A stretch of DNA of 64,000 nt, taken from contig NC_060114.1 of the NCBI RefSeq assembly GCF_021155765.1, forward strand, positions 7,812,001-7,876,000, in the 5' to 3' direction. How positions within the stretch are numbered: the stretch's first letter is position 1; the number at the start of each line of letters is the position of its first letter. The DNA comes from Diprion similis. Taxonomy: Eukaryota; Arthropoda; Insecta; Hymenoptera; Diprionidae. The notes under the pieces are model-generated. The model saw only the letters and a list, made by a program, of their open reading frames with translations, did no database searches and was not told where the DNA came from. This document shows positions 26,800 through 37,102 of this stretch, in pieces. The position numbers were made by a program, and so were the translations under genes.

Positions 26800-27099
26800 G
26801 TTAGGTTAACCCTTGAAAAAGCAAGACAGCCTGTCGGTGTTTACATTTGCGTACAAGACCTGCATGAATTGAAGTCAGGTAAGAAACTAGAGAAACCTAA
26901 TTTTTAATCATTATAGAGTATTTTCAAATAATCTAATAGCATTTTATTCAATTATTAGTTATGCCCAAATCATCATTTTTTTAGGTTACGTTCCTGTATT
27001 TTGAGGTCAGCAATTATATGCAAAGAAGTAAAATATGTGATGAATAATAACACATCAAAAATCTGGTTGCAATTAACGAATACCTTTCAAACTTTCAGA
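26800..27099 (+). promoter_or_regulatory. HEATR1 5' UTR exon and first intron (predicted)
   Basis: A good donor, AGTCAG|GTAAGA, lies at 26878/26879, and an acceptor, CTTTCAG, ends at 27098, one base before the HEATR1 ATG. I infer a non-coding first exon ending at 26878 and a 220-nt 5' UTR intron. The transcription start is not visible. Confidence 0.5.
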
Positions 27100-27241
27100 A
27101 TGGCAACTTCGCTGCAGAGTCAATTAAGCAGACTCCGCGCTCCGCAGACTTCGATTCTTACCCAGAAAAAGAAGCAACCTAGTCTTTTGTTTGATCCCAA
27201 AGAGGCTGCCAATTTAGACAGAGAAACTGTCTTCCAGATCG
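27100..27241 (+). CDS. HEATR1 exon 1
   Basis: Encodes residues 1-47 with the conserved LLFDPKEAA block. The ATG lies directly after a splice acceptor in a good context (GAATGG). An in-frame upstream ATG near 27041 exists but would fall in the predicted 5' UTR intron. Confidence 0.92.
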
Positions 27242-30200
27242 GTAAGCACTACGCGCCATTCACAAATTATTTTCCACCATTAATCCAGTACACATTTTGA
27301 GCTCTCCAGAGCTTTTCACTAAAAAATAAAACATCCACGCTGAAACCAGCTGGCAATTTATAGCAAGTGACATTTCCTTGCGCCAAAAACAGTTCTTCGA
27401 GAAACACTGTGATTTATCGCCTCTTATGCATCGCCTCATAGTTTCAGAATCATGAAAAACATGCATATTAGTAACTGGATTATAAAAGCAAGACTATTAA
27501 TCCTCTGGTGTACACCTCGGTCATTAATGACCCGACGGCACTTAAAGTTACGCTGCTGCAAAGGGAATCTTGAGTGCCTTTCCGTCGTTTTGTTTAAATA
27601 ACTATTTATCGAATGTAGATATCTCCTTGTATTTGCACATTTTTACTCATGACATTCTGACGATTCTATGTCACTCCTATAAGTTATGTAACGAATAAAA
27701 CTTTCGATGCATAAATGACTCACAGTAAAGATAATAGTGGCGACAGAAAATGGTGTAGAAACGACGGTCAAATAAAAATTATATTGGAAATGAGGTACAG
27801 ACTATAATTATTGCCTTTTTTCTCTTAATTCCAGGTAAAAATGGTCTCGAGGAATTGATAAAGCTAAGTGAAATGTTCGCTGAGTTCAAGCGTGACTTGT
27901 TCTCGCACAGCACAGTGGATCTTGAGAGATCAGTGCACGACAAGGCGATTAACAAGGTCTTAGACGGAAGAATCAAACGATTTCTAATTCTTCTGTCACC
28001 CTACTTCCTTCTCAATCCAGCGCACAAAACACTTGAATGGCTGATCCGCAGATTTCACATCCACGAATTCAACAGGGTTCAATTTTTGCTCCTCATACTT
28101 CCTTACCACGAGACACGGATGTTCGTCAGGTAGAAAAACGTCTTTAATAGGGTTGTTGAACATCTGAACACCTAAAAACAAGAAGAATAATTGGATTTAG
28201 GAAATTAGACTAAGAATTGAATTCTCCTTTTATTTTATATTCCAGAGCTCTCCAGCTGGTGAACGTTTCAGCTGCCAGCGATAATTGGCACTGGTTAGAA
28301 CCACTCCAGAAACCTGGCGTCCCATTAGCCACAACGACTCTGATTAATCGAGTATCATCTGACAATGGACTACTCAGAAATATCTGCGAGCATGTATGCG
28401 AGGCGACCGAAGTCTGTGGAGCTCAAGCGTCTTCACTGGGCACGCTCTACGCGTTTTACACAATGACATTGATCGGTGTTTTGGACAGGTCGAAATCACT
28501 GAACGAAAATCAAATGACGCACTTATTATTTTCATTGGAAAAAGGCCTGAGCAGTAAAGTTGTCGACTTCGCATCGAGCAGCTACATGCTGGTGAGTAAA
28601 ATCTGCAGTAAAGCACAGCTGAAGAAGGAAACGTTGAACCACATCGCTCACGCCATGCTTACGAAACCGCCGCTCCAATACGAGCCGATCCTGCTGCTCG
28701 TCTTCATGTTCAATTCCCAACCGGTATCGGTCTCCGTAAAAGTGATAAACAAACTCTCGGAGCTCGCTTGGTTCCCGGAAATGCTCGCCAAGGTGAAATC
28801 GTCCGGCGGTAAGATCGAGAATTTCGTTGTCAAGTTGCTCGGTAGCTGCATACGCTGCGTGCAAAAGGGCAAACTCGACGCGTATCAAAAAGTGCACAAG
28901 ATGGGCGAAGACCTGTTGAAAGCGATAAGGTTCAGCGACGACGAAGTCGACGCAATACTGGAAAAAACGCTGCGTCTTCACGTCCCGATAGACAACATTT
29001 CTGAAGAGTCGACGAAGTTCCTCGTAAACTTTTTCCACGCCCTCGAAAAGCAGTACCCTGAAAAATTCGATGCCTACCTGAAAAGCCTCGTCCAGAAGGG
29101 GGAGAGCGACGCTGAGTCCCAAAAGGTCCTTGGTCTTCTTCTGCCTTGGCATGCGGACATCCGCAGCGCCCAGGGTACCATGCAAGTGCTGGATCGCCTT
29201 CACCACATCGATCCGAACCAGAGAATAGCCGGGCTGAAATTGGTCGCCGAGAACAAAGTACAAGTCTCGAAAAATTATTGCGACATGGTGACCAACGCGT
29301 TGCTGGCGAGGTTCAGGGACGACAATGAGGATGTGATCCTTACGCTGCTGACGATGTTCTCAACGGACAAACTGAAGTCCCTCTTCACGGTGGACGTCCT
29401 GGTGGACGAGTTGCTTCGCCTCGTTCTCAAAAGCAACCCGTACTCGCCAACCGTCTTCGGGATTCCGGCGCTCAGGATTCTGCTCAGTCTTTGCAGCCAC
29501 TACGATACCCGAGTCTTCATCACCGTGCTGCCATACTTGTTCCCGAGAAACAAGGATGAGGTCAAGATATCCATGGAAGTACTGAACTCTGACTATGCTA
29601 ACAATAACACTTACATGCAAATGGTGAAGAGCGATGCCGGATCCGAACCAGGCGCGCCGGAGGCCATTTCGTCCGCTGCGTTCCACCGGATATTGGACAC
29701 TACTCTCTTGCCCTCAACCGCCAGCATACTTTCGACGCTTAAGCAGCAGGAGACGCACGGAAACGCCGTCAGTATGTTCTTCAGTATGATACTCCTTGGC
29801 TCGGTGTGCCGAGTCCCAGTTGGTTTGCTCTCGCACGAGGTGGCTCGTGACATAATCGACATTGCCTCTAAAGTCCTAAAAAGCTATCCCAAGGTTCGAT
29901 TGCTGCCCAACTGCAATCAGCTCAACGGCGACAAGATCGTCGATGCCTTGGAGTTGGCCTCGAAAGAAGTACTTCCGCTGCAGGTTGGAACCTACGTCCT
30001 CGAAATGGTCCATCGGCGTCTTGACCTCAGCGCCAATCCAACCCTGGACTTCGAGGGAGCGTCGGAACGGAGTCAGCTGGTCCTTAACTTCATTCAGATA
30101 TTCTTCGAGGGTGTTAACAAGCCGGACAGGTCCGAGCACTACCTTTGGTGTCTCAAGATATTCCTTAAGAGGCACTTCGCTAACGCTGAAGATACAATTT

Positions 30201-33200
30201 GCTTCCTTTCTCAGCTGTTCGCCCAGCCGGTTTCATCACAGACGTCTCTTCACTGTCTTCAAATAGTTTATTCGCTCCTGGAATCAAAACAGTCGCTTCA
30301 GTGGGCCTTTCAGGATTGCACATTCATCCCAAATCTACTCGTAGCTCTGGCCAACGAGAACACCGACTGCAGAGCAAGTGCCGTAAAGATACTCCAGAGG
30401 CTTTCACAGAGTTTCAATCTATCCACCGGCGGTTTCTCTGCCTTGCTCGGGGAGCTCATGGAGCGAAAAGCGGAGATCAAAATGGACCACGAACAGCTGT
30501 CGCTTATTCTGTACACTCTGCTTTCTCCCGATCCAGACGTTCAGCATCAGATAACTCCCAATCGACGATTAGGCCTGCAGGAAGGACTTGCTCAGCTTCT
30601 GGCAACCGCGACCTCAAAAAGCACTCCAATTCACACGGTGTCTCAGATACTGGATATTTTGTCCCATGTGAACGGGATCACGGTGCTGCAAAGTCTAGCG
30701 CCGCTAGGAATCTCGCTCCTCGAACAAATACAAAGCTTACCCTGTGCTCCAAGGTTCGCTGGAAGCGCGTTGAAGAACATCTTGCAGAGATTCGACGCTT
30801 CGACGGCAGGAGCTTTGAGCGACAAACTAGTGTCGCAGCTGTTCGACAAGAGCATCAAAGACTATAAGTCGAGGATACGTTTCAGTAGCGATTACCAACC
30901 GCCGAGTGTAATCCTGATGAAGCAGATAGACGAAACGTTCTTCGAGCAGGCTGGCAAATTGTCGAAAGTACAGCAGGCGAAGATCCTCGCCAGTATAATC
31001 GACGCGGTCACGGATTGCGAGCTGAGCTCAGTGGTCGCTGCTGGTAATCGAGCGGTTCGACAGATCAGGCTCGACGCTCAGCTTATAGTGGATGAGCTGA
31101 AGCTGATGGCGAACGCGAAGTTGGCTGTCCCGGCGGGAAAGAAGAGCAAAGTGACGGCGTCTCTGGACCCCCGAGTAATCAGCACAAGGGCATGGAAGCG
31201 GGGAATAACGCTGTTGGAGTTTGTTCAGAGAGCGGATAACGTAGACAGGGCTGAACTCTTGGTCCCCATCCTCTTTGATCTCCTCCGTGTGTCGCTGAAG
31301 TTTGAGGAGCAGAGCGCGTTGGAGTACACCAACCAGCTTATATTGTCCTCGATTCTACATCTGAATGTCAACTCTCTGGCTATAACGGAAGGCCACGCGC
31401 AGGTCGACCTGATCGCGGAATGCATAAGGACGTCGCAGAACCCGCAGACTCATCATCACGCGCTTCTAGTTCTGGTTGAATTGTTTAAGGTGGCTGATCT
31501 CAAGGTGGCGTTGAACAACATCATGCCCATTTTCACGTTTATGGGCTCGTCCGTTCTCAGACAAGACGACGCTTACTCGATCCAGATTATATCCAAGACC
31601 ATTGAAACCATTGTGCCAATAATAAACGCCGCCGAAGACGAGATCTACGCCTGCGATATCCTCCGCGTATTCATCACCTCCTTACCTGACATTCCGGAGC
31701 ATAGACGTGGCCCGCTATTCGTGAAGCTACTTCAGTTACTGGAAAAGCATCTGCACTTGTTCTTCCTCCTTTCATTCGAAAGCCACGTACTTGCGATTCC
31801 GAAAAAAGGCGAAGAAAAAACTCGCGAACTATCTTCCCCAACGCTAGAGTTCGCCCTTAACATATCGCAGGAGTTCACGCAGCGACAGCTCATCAACGTC
31901 TGCGTAAAACTGATGCAATTCACACAGTCACTGCCCATCGAGGTCGAGGATGAGAAAGGTTTGAGAAAGGCCAAGTTTAATGGTCAGAATCACATTTTCG
32001 ACGTGAATCAAAACACTGGGAAACAGCTGAGGCACTTCAAACACACGGTCCTTCTGTTCGTCAGCTCTCTGTTGTCGTCCTCCTGGTTTGTCAACAAGGT
32101 TGCTGAGCTCGGTCCCGAGGAAACAATGGGCCTGAAAAATGATTATTATGAGTTAATCGTTGAGATTGTTAAACTTGTTGAGCTGATGGCCAAAAGCTAT
32201 AATGCTAACCAGACTCAGTCCAAGGGAACCTACTGGAAGGTGATGCTTCACCGCGCTTACGACGTACTGGATAACGTGAACAGCCTTCTGTCGAATCACA
32301 CATTCGTCGAAAGTGTTGAACGGCTGATGCAACATAATTCTATGCTCATTCGAAAGAAAGCTCTAGAACTTTTGAACACAAGACTTCTGCAGAAGAACTT
32401 CGGCCCAGATGATCGCGATGTTCTTTTCACCCTGATGGAGCCATTGATGCGACTCGCCAGCATGGGAAAACAGAAATCTGCGCATCTCGAGAACGAAGTT
32501 ATTCAACAATTCGCCCTCATCAGTCTCAAATTACTCGCGAAAATCCTAGCAACAGATCATCCTGTTGTATTCAAACCAGTAAGTTTTATCGACTGTCCCC
32601 AAACGTGAACTCACCAAGAGTCGAACGGAGTTTCTCAAGTTTTGGGTTTTTTTTCTCACCCATCCAGGTACTCGAGCTGACGACTAATCTGGTGCAGTCT
32701 CGAGATGGTCCAGTATTGGCTAGTGCAGTATTATGCCTGGCGGAATTGTGCGGAACAATGCGAACACACGCCCTTCATTCGTTGAACACGTTCATTCCGG
32801 CGATACTACGAATTCTCAAAGAAAAATGCCAGAAAAGCGATTGTCCAGAAATTGTCGTCCTCAGCGTGGTTTCTGCGCTTCAAAAGATCGTCGAATCCCA
32901 TTCCAGCTTCTTGTCGCCACACTTGGACAAGCTCCTCTTTGAGCTGGTAAAGCTCAGGTCTCGATACAGCGACAGCGACCATATGAAGGTGGGGTACATT
33001 AGGCCAAGGGTCTTTGTTCTTGTCAACTTGTGTCGAACGCAAATTTTCTTCCAGATAGCGCAGATTGTTCAGCGGCTGAAAACCACGATGCTGAAGCTTT
33101 CGGCTTCCGTACCACTTCGAGTCTTGCTACCGACGGTAACCAAAACCTACGAGAAGTTAATCAAACAGGAACTCTACCGGTGTGTTGATCCGCTAATGAA

Positions 33201-34599
33201 CGTGCTCGCTGATTCCTTCTCGAATGCTCAGTCCAATGATCTTAACGCTGCCATACACGACTTGGCTGGATTTTTCCTTAAGGTCTTACAGTTCCGTGAA
33301 GATCTGATATCCCAGAATCGACTGCTTGATGCTGCTACTCTGGCTGATGTCGCACTTGTCGAGGAAAGTGCTAGCAAAGCGCTCGTTACCTTGGTTCTCA
33401 AGCTCAGCGAAGCCACCTTCAGACCGTTGTTCTATCGCCTCTACGATTGGGCTGCAAGAAATCCCAATCAGAAACTGCGTAACATCACGTTTTACAGGTA
33501 CCGTGATTCTGTCCAATCATGCTTACGTTTAGAAATGTTGAAAAAAACGTGGAAGTACTTATGATTGCATTTTTTTGCTACGTGATTCCTGCATTCCTCG
33601 TGTTTAACTTGTATAAAATTTTATCCAAAGGTTGACAGCGAATATAGCAGAGTCCTTGAAGTCTTTGTTCATTTTGTTTGCGGGTCACTTCCTGAAACAC
33701 GCAGCCTCGCTATTGGCGAGTCAAAATCCCTCCGTGACCGAGGATGAAAAGAAGGCCGATGGTCTGAGGATGCCACTGGAAGTAAACCAGGTAGAATTGG
33801 TCGAAGGGATTCTTCTCACTTTATACAGGATATTCCTGTACGATCCCAGAAACTTTGTTACCGAGGAGAGATTCCAGACTCTTGCACAGCCGATAATTGA
33901 TCAGCTGGAAAACGATATCGGGGGTAAAGATGCATACGAAAAGAGGGCCGAGGATCTCATAATTCCGTGCATCGCTAGCTTTGCTGGTGCTATTCAGGAC
34001 GACTCGCTCCATAAACAACTCGTCTATCAGATCCTGTTGAAAACCAGACACGTTAAATCTTACGTCAGGAGCAGCGCTCTTAACTCCATAGTGAGTATTT
34101 TTGAAACACTAATTTCACAGCTTTTGAGCATTTGAGAAAGGTGGAAACATGCTCGGGACAATTCTCACCGCCGTTATGAATAACGTGAAACACCGATCGC
34201 CGAATGACACTTGCTGAAAGTGATCTTATAGTCGATAGTAAATTCGAAACACGTTAGCGGTGGCCATACTGATTTGGTTCTAGAATTTCATTTATTTTTT
34301 CTCGTGACTGGTAGGTTTTGTATAGTTTATTCTTCTCGTTGCCATTTTATAATTTTATCGACGTCTGCTCGTAATGCTTTGTACAAACAGAGGACTCTAA
34401 TCGGTACCAAAACGTTCAATTTACACAGGTGGAGATTGCCAGAAAATTGGGGGACGATTTCCTGCCTCTTTTACCGGAAACCGTACCGTTTTTGGCCGAG
34501 CTTTTAGAAGACGAAGATGAGGAGACAGAGAAACTCGCACAAGACGCTGTCCGGACTTTAGAAGAGGTCCTAAACGAACCTCTACAAAAATATTTCTAG
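27100..34599 (+). CDS. HEATR1 / Utp10 homologue, U3 snoRNP and ribosome biogenesis factor
   Basis: HEATR1 is a nucleolar alpha-helical-repeat scaffold of the small-subunit processome (UTP-A/t-UTP group), needed for rDNA transcription and 18S rRNA processing. Seven coding exons join in phase: 27100-27241, 27835-28129, 28246-32578, 32668-32988, 33055-33497, 33631-34090 and 34429-34599. They give 2054 residues, against about 2140 in human. Diagnostic stretches are SLLFDPKEAANLDRETVF at the N-terminus, LSPYFLLNPAHKTLEWLI and FHIHEFN, LPYHETRMFVR, and at the C-terminus LLPETVPFLAELLEDEDEE and EPLQKYF before TAG. The central protein consists of HEAT-like helical pairs; the last third corresponds to the BP28CT domain. 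All introns are short (66 to about 590 nt). The gene runs away from the serpin and towards the receptor gene. Confidence 0.97.
27835..28129 (+). CDS. HEATR1 exon 2
   Basis: Acceptor TTAATTCCAG and donor GTCAG|GTAGAA. Encodes the U3snoRNP10-type N-terminal helices, including TVDLERSVHDKAINK and TLEWLIRRFHIHEFN. It ends in phase 2 within the Arg codon after MFV. Confidence 0.93.
28246..32578 (+). CDS. HEATR1 exon 3, 4.3-kb uninterrupted coding exon
   Basis: Carries 1444 codons in one exon between the acceptor TATATTCCAG (28245) and the donor CCA|GTAAGT (32579). The sequence is a long series of amphipathic helices without low-complexity inserts. The open frame continues upstream to a TTG at 28217, but the splice acceptor sets the true exon start. 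Confidence 0.95.
32668..34599 (+). CDS. HEATR1 exons 4-7, BP28CT region and C-terminus
   Basis: Exons 32668-32988, 33055-33497, 33631-34090 and 34429-34599 encode about 465 residues matching the conserved C-terminal domain (for example VDPLMNVLADSF, RPLFYRLYDWA, SLFILFAGHFLKHA). The intron between exons 4 and 5 is only 66 nt, a multiple of three with no stop, so read-through would insert 22 residues; the family pattern favours its removal. Exon 7 ends with TAG at 34597-34599. Confidence 0.9.
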
Positions 34600-34664
34600 G
34601 GTCCCTGAAGTTTATTTTACTTTCATCAACATTTCGTCGATTACCTTGTCTGCCTCAATTTACA

Positions 34665-34701
34665 AATAAAATGATGCGTTATACATTTTGAAAGTAATAA
34701 A
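34665..34701 (+). terminator. HEATR1 poly(A) signals
   Basis: AATAAA occurs at 34665-34670 and 34696-34701, 66 and 97 nt after the stop codon. Either could direct 3' end formation. Confidence 0.6.
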
Positions 34702-35530
34702 ACTGTTGTCGGTTATACGTATCGTCAATTGTGTTATTATTCTAACCCAACCCATTAGTACTTACAATAAATACACAGATTTCTCGTTCGATGATAATGA
34801 TAAAAATCTATTTGGAACGTTTTAGGATGCATCGAGTGAGAGTAGATATTACATGTATCAATCCGAAACACGGATAATAAACAAAATTCGAAACCGTACA
34901 AAAACTTCGGTTTATTATTGGCTTGTATATACTAGGCGTGTATATATTATATAGGTATAATATTACTTCAACTTATAGATAATATGTTCTATCCATAAAT
35001 CTATAATAGAAATTATTCTTATTATTTGGACGAAATATATTAATATTTACCTATTATATATCCATGTTTTTTCATATATACCATTATTATATTATATAAT
35101 ACATCTTTGTAAAATATAATATGCCATGCATTTACGTACGCTATATGTAGATATAATATATAATTTTTCTTACTCAATCTTTTTATTTATGTGTGTTCAC
35201 GTATATGTAAACTTTGGATGTATACGTTTAGACTCATGTGTATATATATGAACATATATACTATAACAATATAATAATAACAACAAATTGACAAAATTCG
35301 ATGAATTTTCCTTATACCAATCGTCAACGTCATCGTCGTAATCGAATTACATAAGTAAAATACATTTACGCATACATTATGCTGTTACATCTATATAATT
35401 ATATTCAGGCCCAGGGGTTAATCACTGCCATAAACTAGTGTACACTAGTTACTATGATCTTATGTGATTTGATGCAAAAAATGAAGGTGTATTCTCTGTT
35501 ATCTTTTTGAAATCTCTCGGTAAATTTTTT

Positions 35531-35690
35531 AATCTTCAAGTAATGCCTGTAACATTCTGTAATCCTTGCAATTTTTGTAATTTTTGTAATCCTTGCAAAC
35601 TTTGTAATGCTTAGTAATCTTGCTGCAATCTTTGCAATCATTCTGTAATCTCTTTAATGATTAAAATAAATTTGTGATATTTGTAATATT
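35531..35690. repeat. Degenerate short tandem repeat (TTTGTAATC-like)
   Basis: About a dozen variants of a 9-12 bp unit (TGTAATCC, TTGCAATTT, TTGTAATGC, TGCAATC) follow one another. The variable unit length points to old replication-slippage sequence. Confidence 0.7.
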
Positions 35691-36516
35691 GATCAGTGCA
35701 CACTACTTTTGCATTGTTATTAACTCCTCGATTCAGGCAATACAAATGCAATATACATACATTCAAGTTTACATACAATATGCGGGTTTGTTTCGATAAT
35801 AAATACGATTTCACGTAAGGATATTCCGGAACAGATATTTTTCGTTGAAATTTAATCGCCCAATTTTGGGTAAAGTTCTCATTTCTATTAAAATATGGAA
35901 TTTCGAACTCACTCTTCGATTTTCATCAAGTAATATTTCAACTAAAGCGGCTAACGAGTGTTTCCCGAGAACTGTTTTGGGTTATTATAGATTAAATCTG
36001 TGCTAGAATTCTCCGAAAACTTCCGATTTCTCTACGATACTGATCGAAAACTTTAGAATATCCATTACTTTTAGTTCCGTCGAAATTTTCTGTCAAATCA
36101 AACAGACTTTTGTACCATCGCTTCTAAAATAGTATGGGAAACACTAGGAAATTGTAAATATGAAAGTTTGTGACAACATGATTAATCATTTGGGATCATA
36201 CATTCATTTTACTGAAAATAACTTGGTCAAGTTTTTTATTCGTTTCGTGTTTTTTTGTTCATTCTTCCTATTCTCATTATTATTATTGTTAATATACTCG
36301 AGACAATATGTTTCGCGAATTCAATTTTTTTCTTTCCGTGCCTCATTGCGTACTGTTTTCATTTTAGGCCGGCGGGTCTTAACATTGATAGTTAAATTAT
36401 TATTATTATTATTTATATAATATATTATGTATGGTACACGTAGTTGTAAGCCTCAGAAGTGCGGATGTGCGAAAACGCGTGTTGATTTTTAAAATTAAGT
36501 CGTTAAAAATATTTTT

Positions 36517-36740
36517 TAACACACGTGCATGAAAAGCGGGGCTTTGCGTCGCAGTTTAGCGGGACGAAAGTCGCGAACTTCATCTCCGTTTTGTAAGGTT
36601 AGGTTCGCACATGCGCAGTTCACAATTGCATCACTTTCGTTCCTTGGGAGATCACTTTCGTCCCTAGGGAAAAAAAATTGATCGCTCGCATCCCGTGAAA
36701 CTACCCCGCAAAGCCCGACCACTTTTCATGCACTTGTTAT
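36517..36740. repeat. Foldback (MITE-like) element A
   Basis: The ends are inverted: GTGCATGAAAAGCGG...GGCTTTGCG on the left and the reverse complement of GCATGAAAAGTGG...GGCTTTGC on the right, with further pairing inwards (GTTCGCACATGCGCAG). At about 220 bp without coding capacity it resembles a miniature inverted-repeat element. No clear target-site duplication was identified. Confidence 0.65.
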
Positions 36741-36746
36741 AAAAAC

Positions 36747-36870
36747 TATCGTGTGTGACAAGGAACAAAAGTTGATGATCGCAACTCGTGTGATAGCCGC
36801 CTTCGCTTCACTCGGGTGCAAATTTAGCGCTCATTGCAATCGCCAACTTTCGTCCCTTGTTACACAATAT
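36747..36870. repeat. Foldback (MITE-like) element B
   Basis: The left arm GTGACAAGGAACAAAAGTTG and the right arm CAACTTTCGTCCCTTGTTAC are near reverse complements enclosing about 60 bp. Seven bases separate it from element A, and both carry variants of an ACTTTCGTCCCTTG word, so they may be related or parts of one compound element. Confidence 0.65.
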
Positions 36871-37032
36871 ACTATTTTCTTATAGGCGTACTTTCACTTC
36901 TCCCTCAATTTTTTTTTTCACAAATACATATAAAATATAATTCTTAATCACGTATTCTAAGAGGTGAGTTTACAAACGAAATAAAATTACAAAATGGTAA
37001 AAAATAAAAAAATGCAGGTAAAAATAAAATTA

Positions 37033-37102
37033 TCACACATGCGGAAGCTCTTCCGAGTTTTGCCGCAGTGCCATTTCCTCTCCTTCGATGGCTGGCTGTT
37101 TC
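37033..37102 (-). CDS. Receptor exon 8: short cytoplasmic tail and stop
   Basis: 70 nt from the acceptor TGTCTATCAG to TGA (37033-37035). Encodes KQPAIEGEEMALRQNSEE and then LPHV. The acidic tail ends in valine, which could be a weak PDZ ligand; no tyrosine or catalytic motif is present. Confidence 0.75.

Larger units (their letters stand above)
17531..26800. other. Long gene-poor interval between serpin and HEATR1
   Basis: This 9.3 kb separates two divergently transcribed genes. It is AT-rich, with only short frames that resemble nothing known. It should hold the serpin's 5' UTR exon and promoter; a GC-richer patch at about 20170-20340 is a possible place but shows no decisive signal. A 23-bp repeat (18693 and 22000), a short TA-rich tract near 21955 and a group of octamer-like motifs at 26639-26744 are described separately. 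Confidence 0.5.
34702..37032. other. AT-rich convergent gap between HEATR1 and the receptor gene
   Basis: No coding sequence was recognised. The left part (34800-35420) is very AT-rich with many TATA-type words. A degenerate TGTAATC repeat, an ATT microsatellite (36395-36425) and two foldback elements are listed separately. The receptor's 3' UTR must lie at the right end, but no clear minus-strand AATAAA stands near the stop. Confidence 0.6.

Noticed and set aside
28532-29263. 243-codon minus-strand frame inside HEATR1
   Set aside because: Antisense shadow of the long HEATR1 exon; the plus-strand frame has clear family identity.
29943-30867. Plus-strand frames of 107 and 222 codons in other frames of HEATR1
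   Set aside because: Out-of-frame shadows of exon 3.
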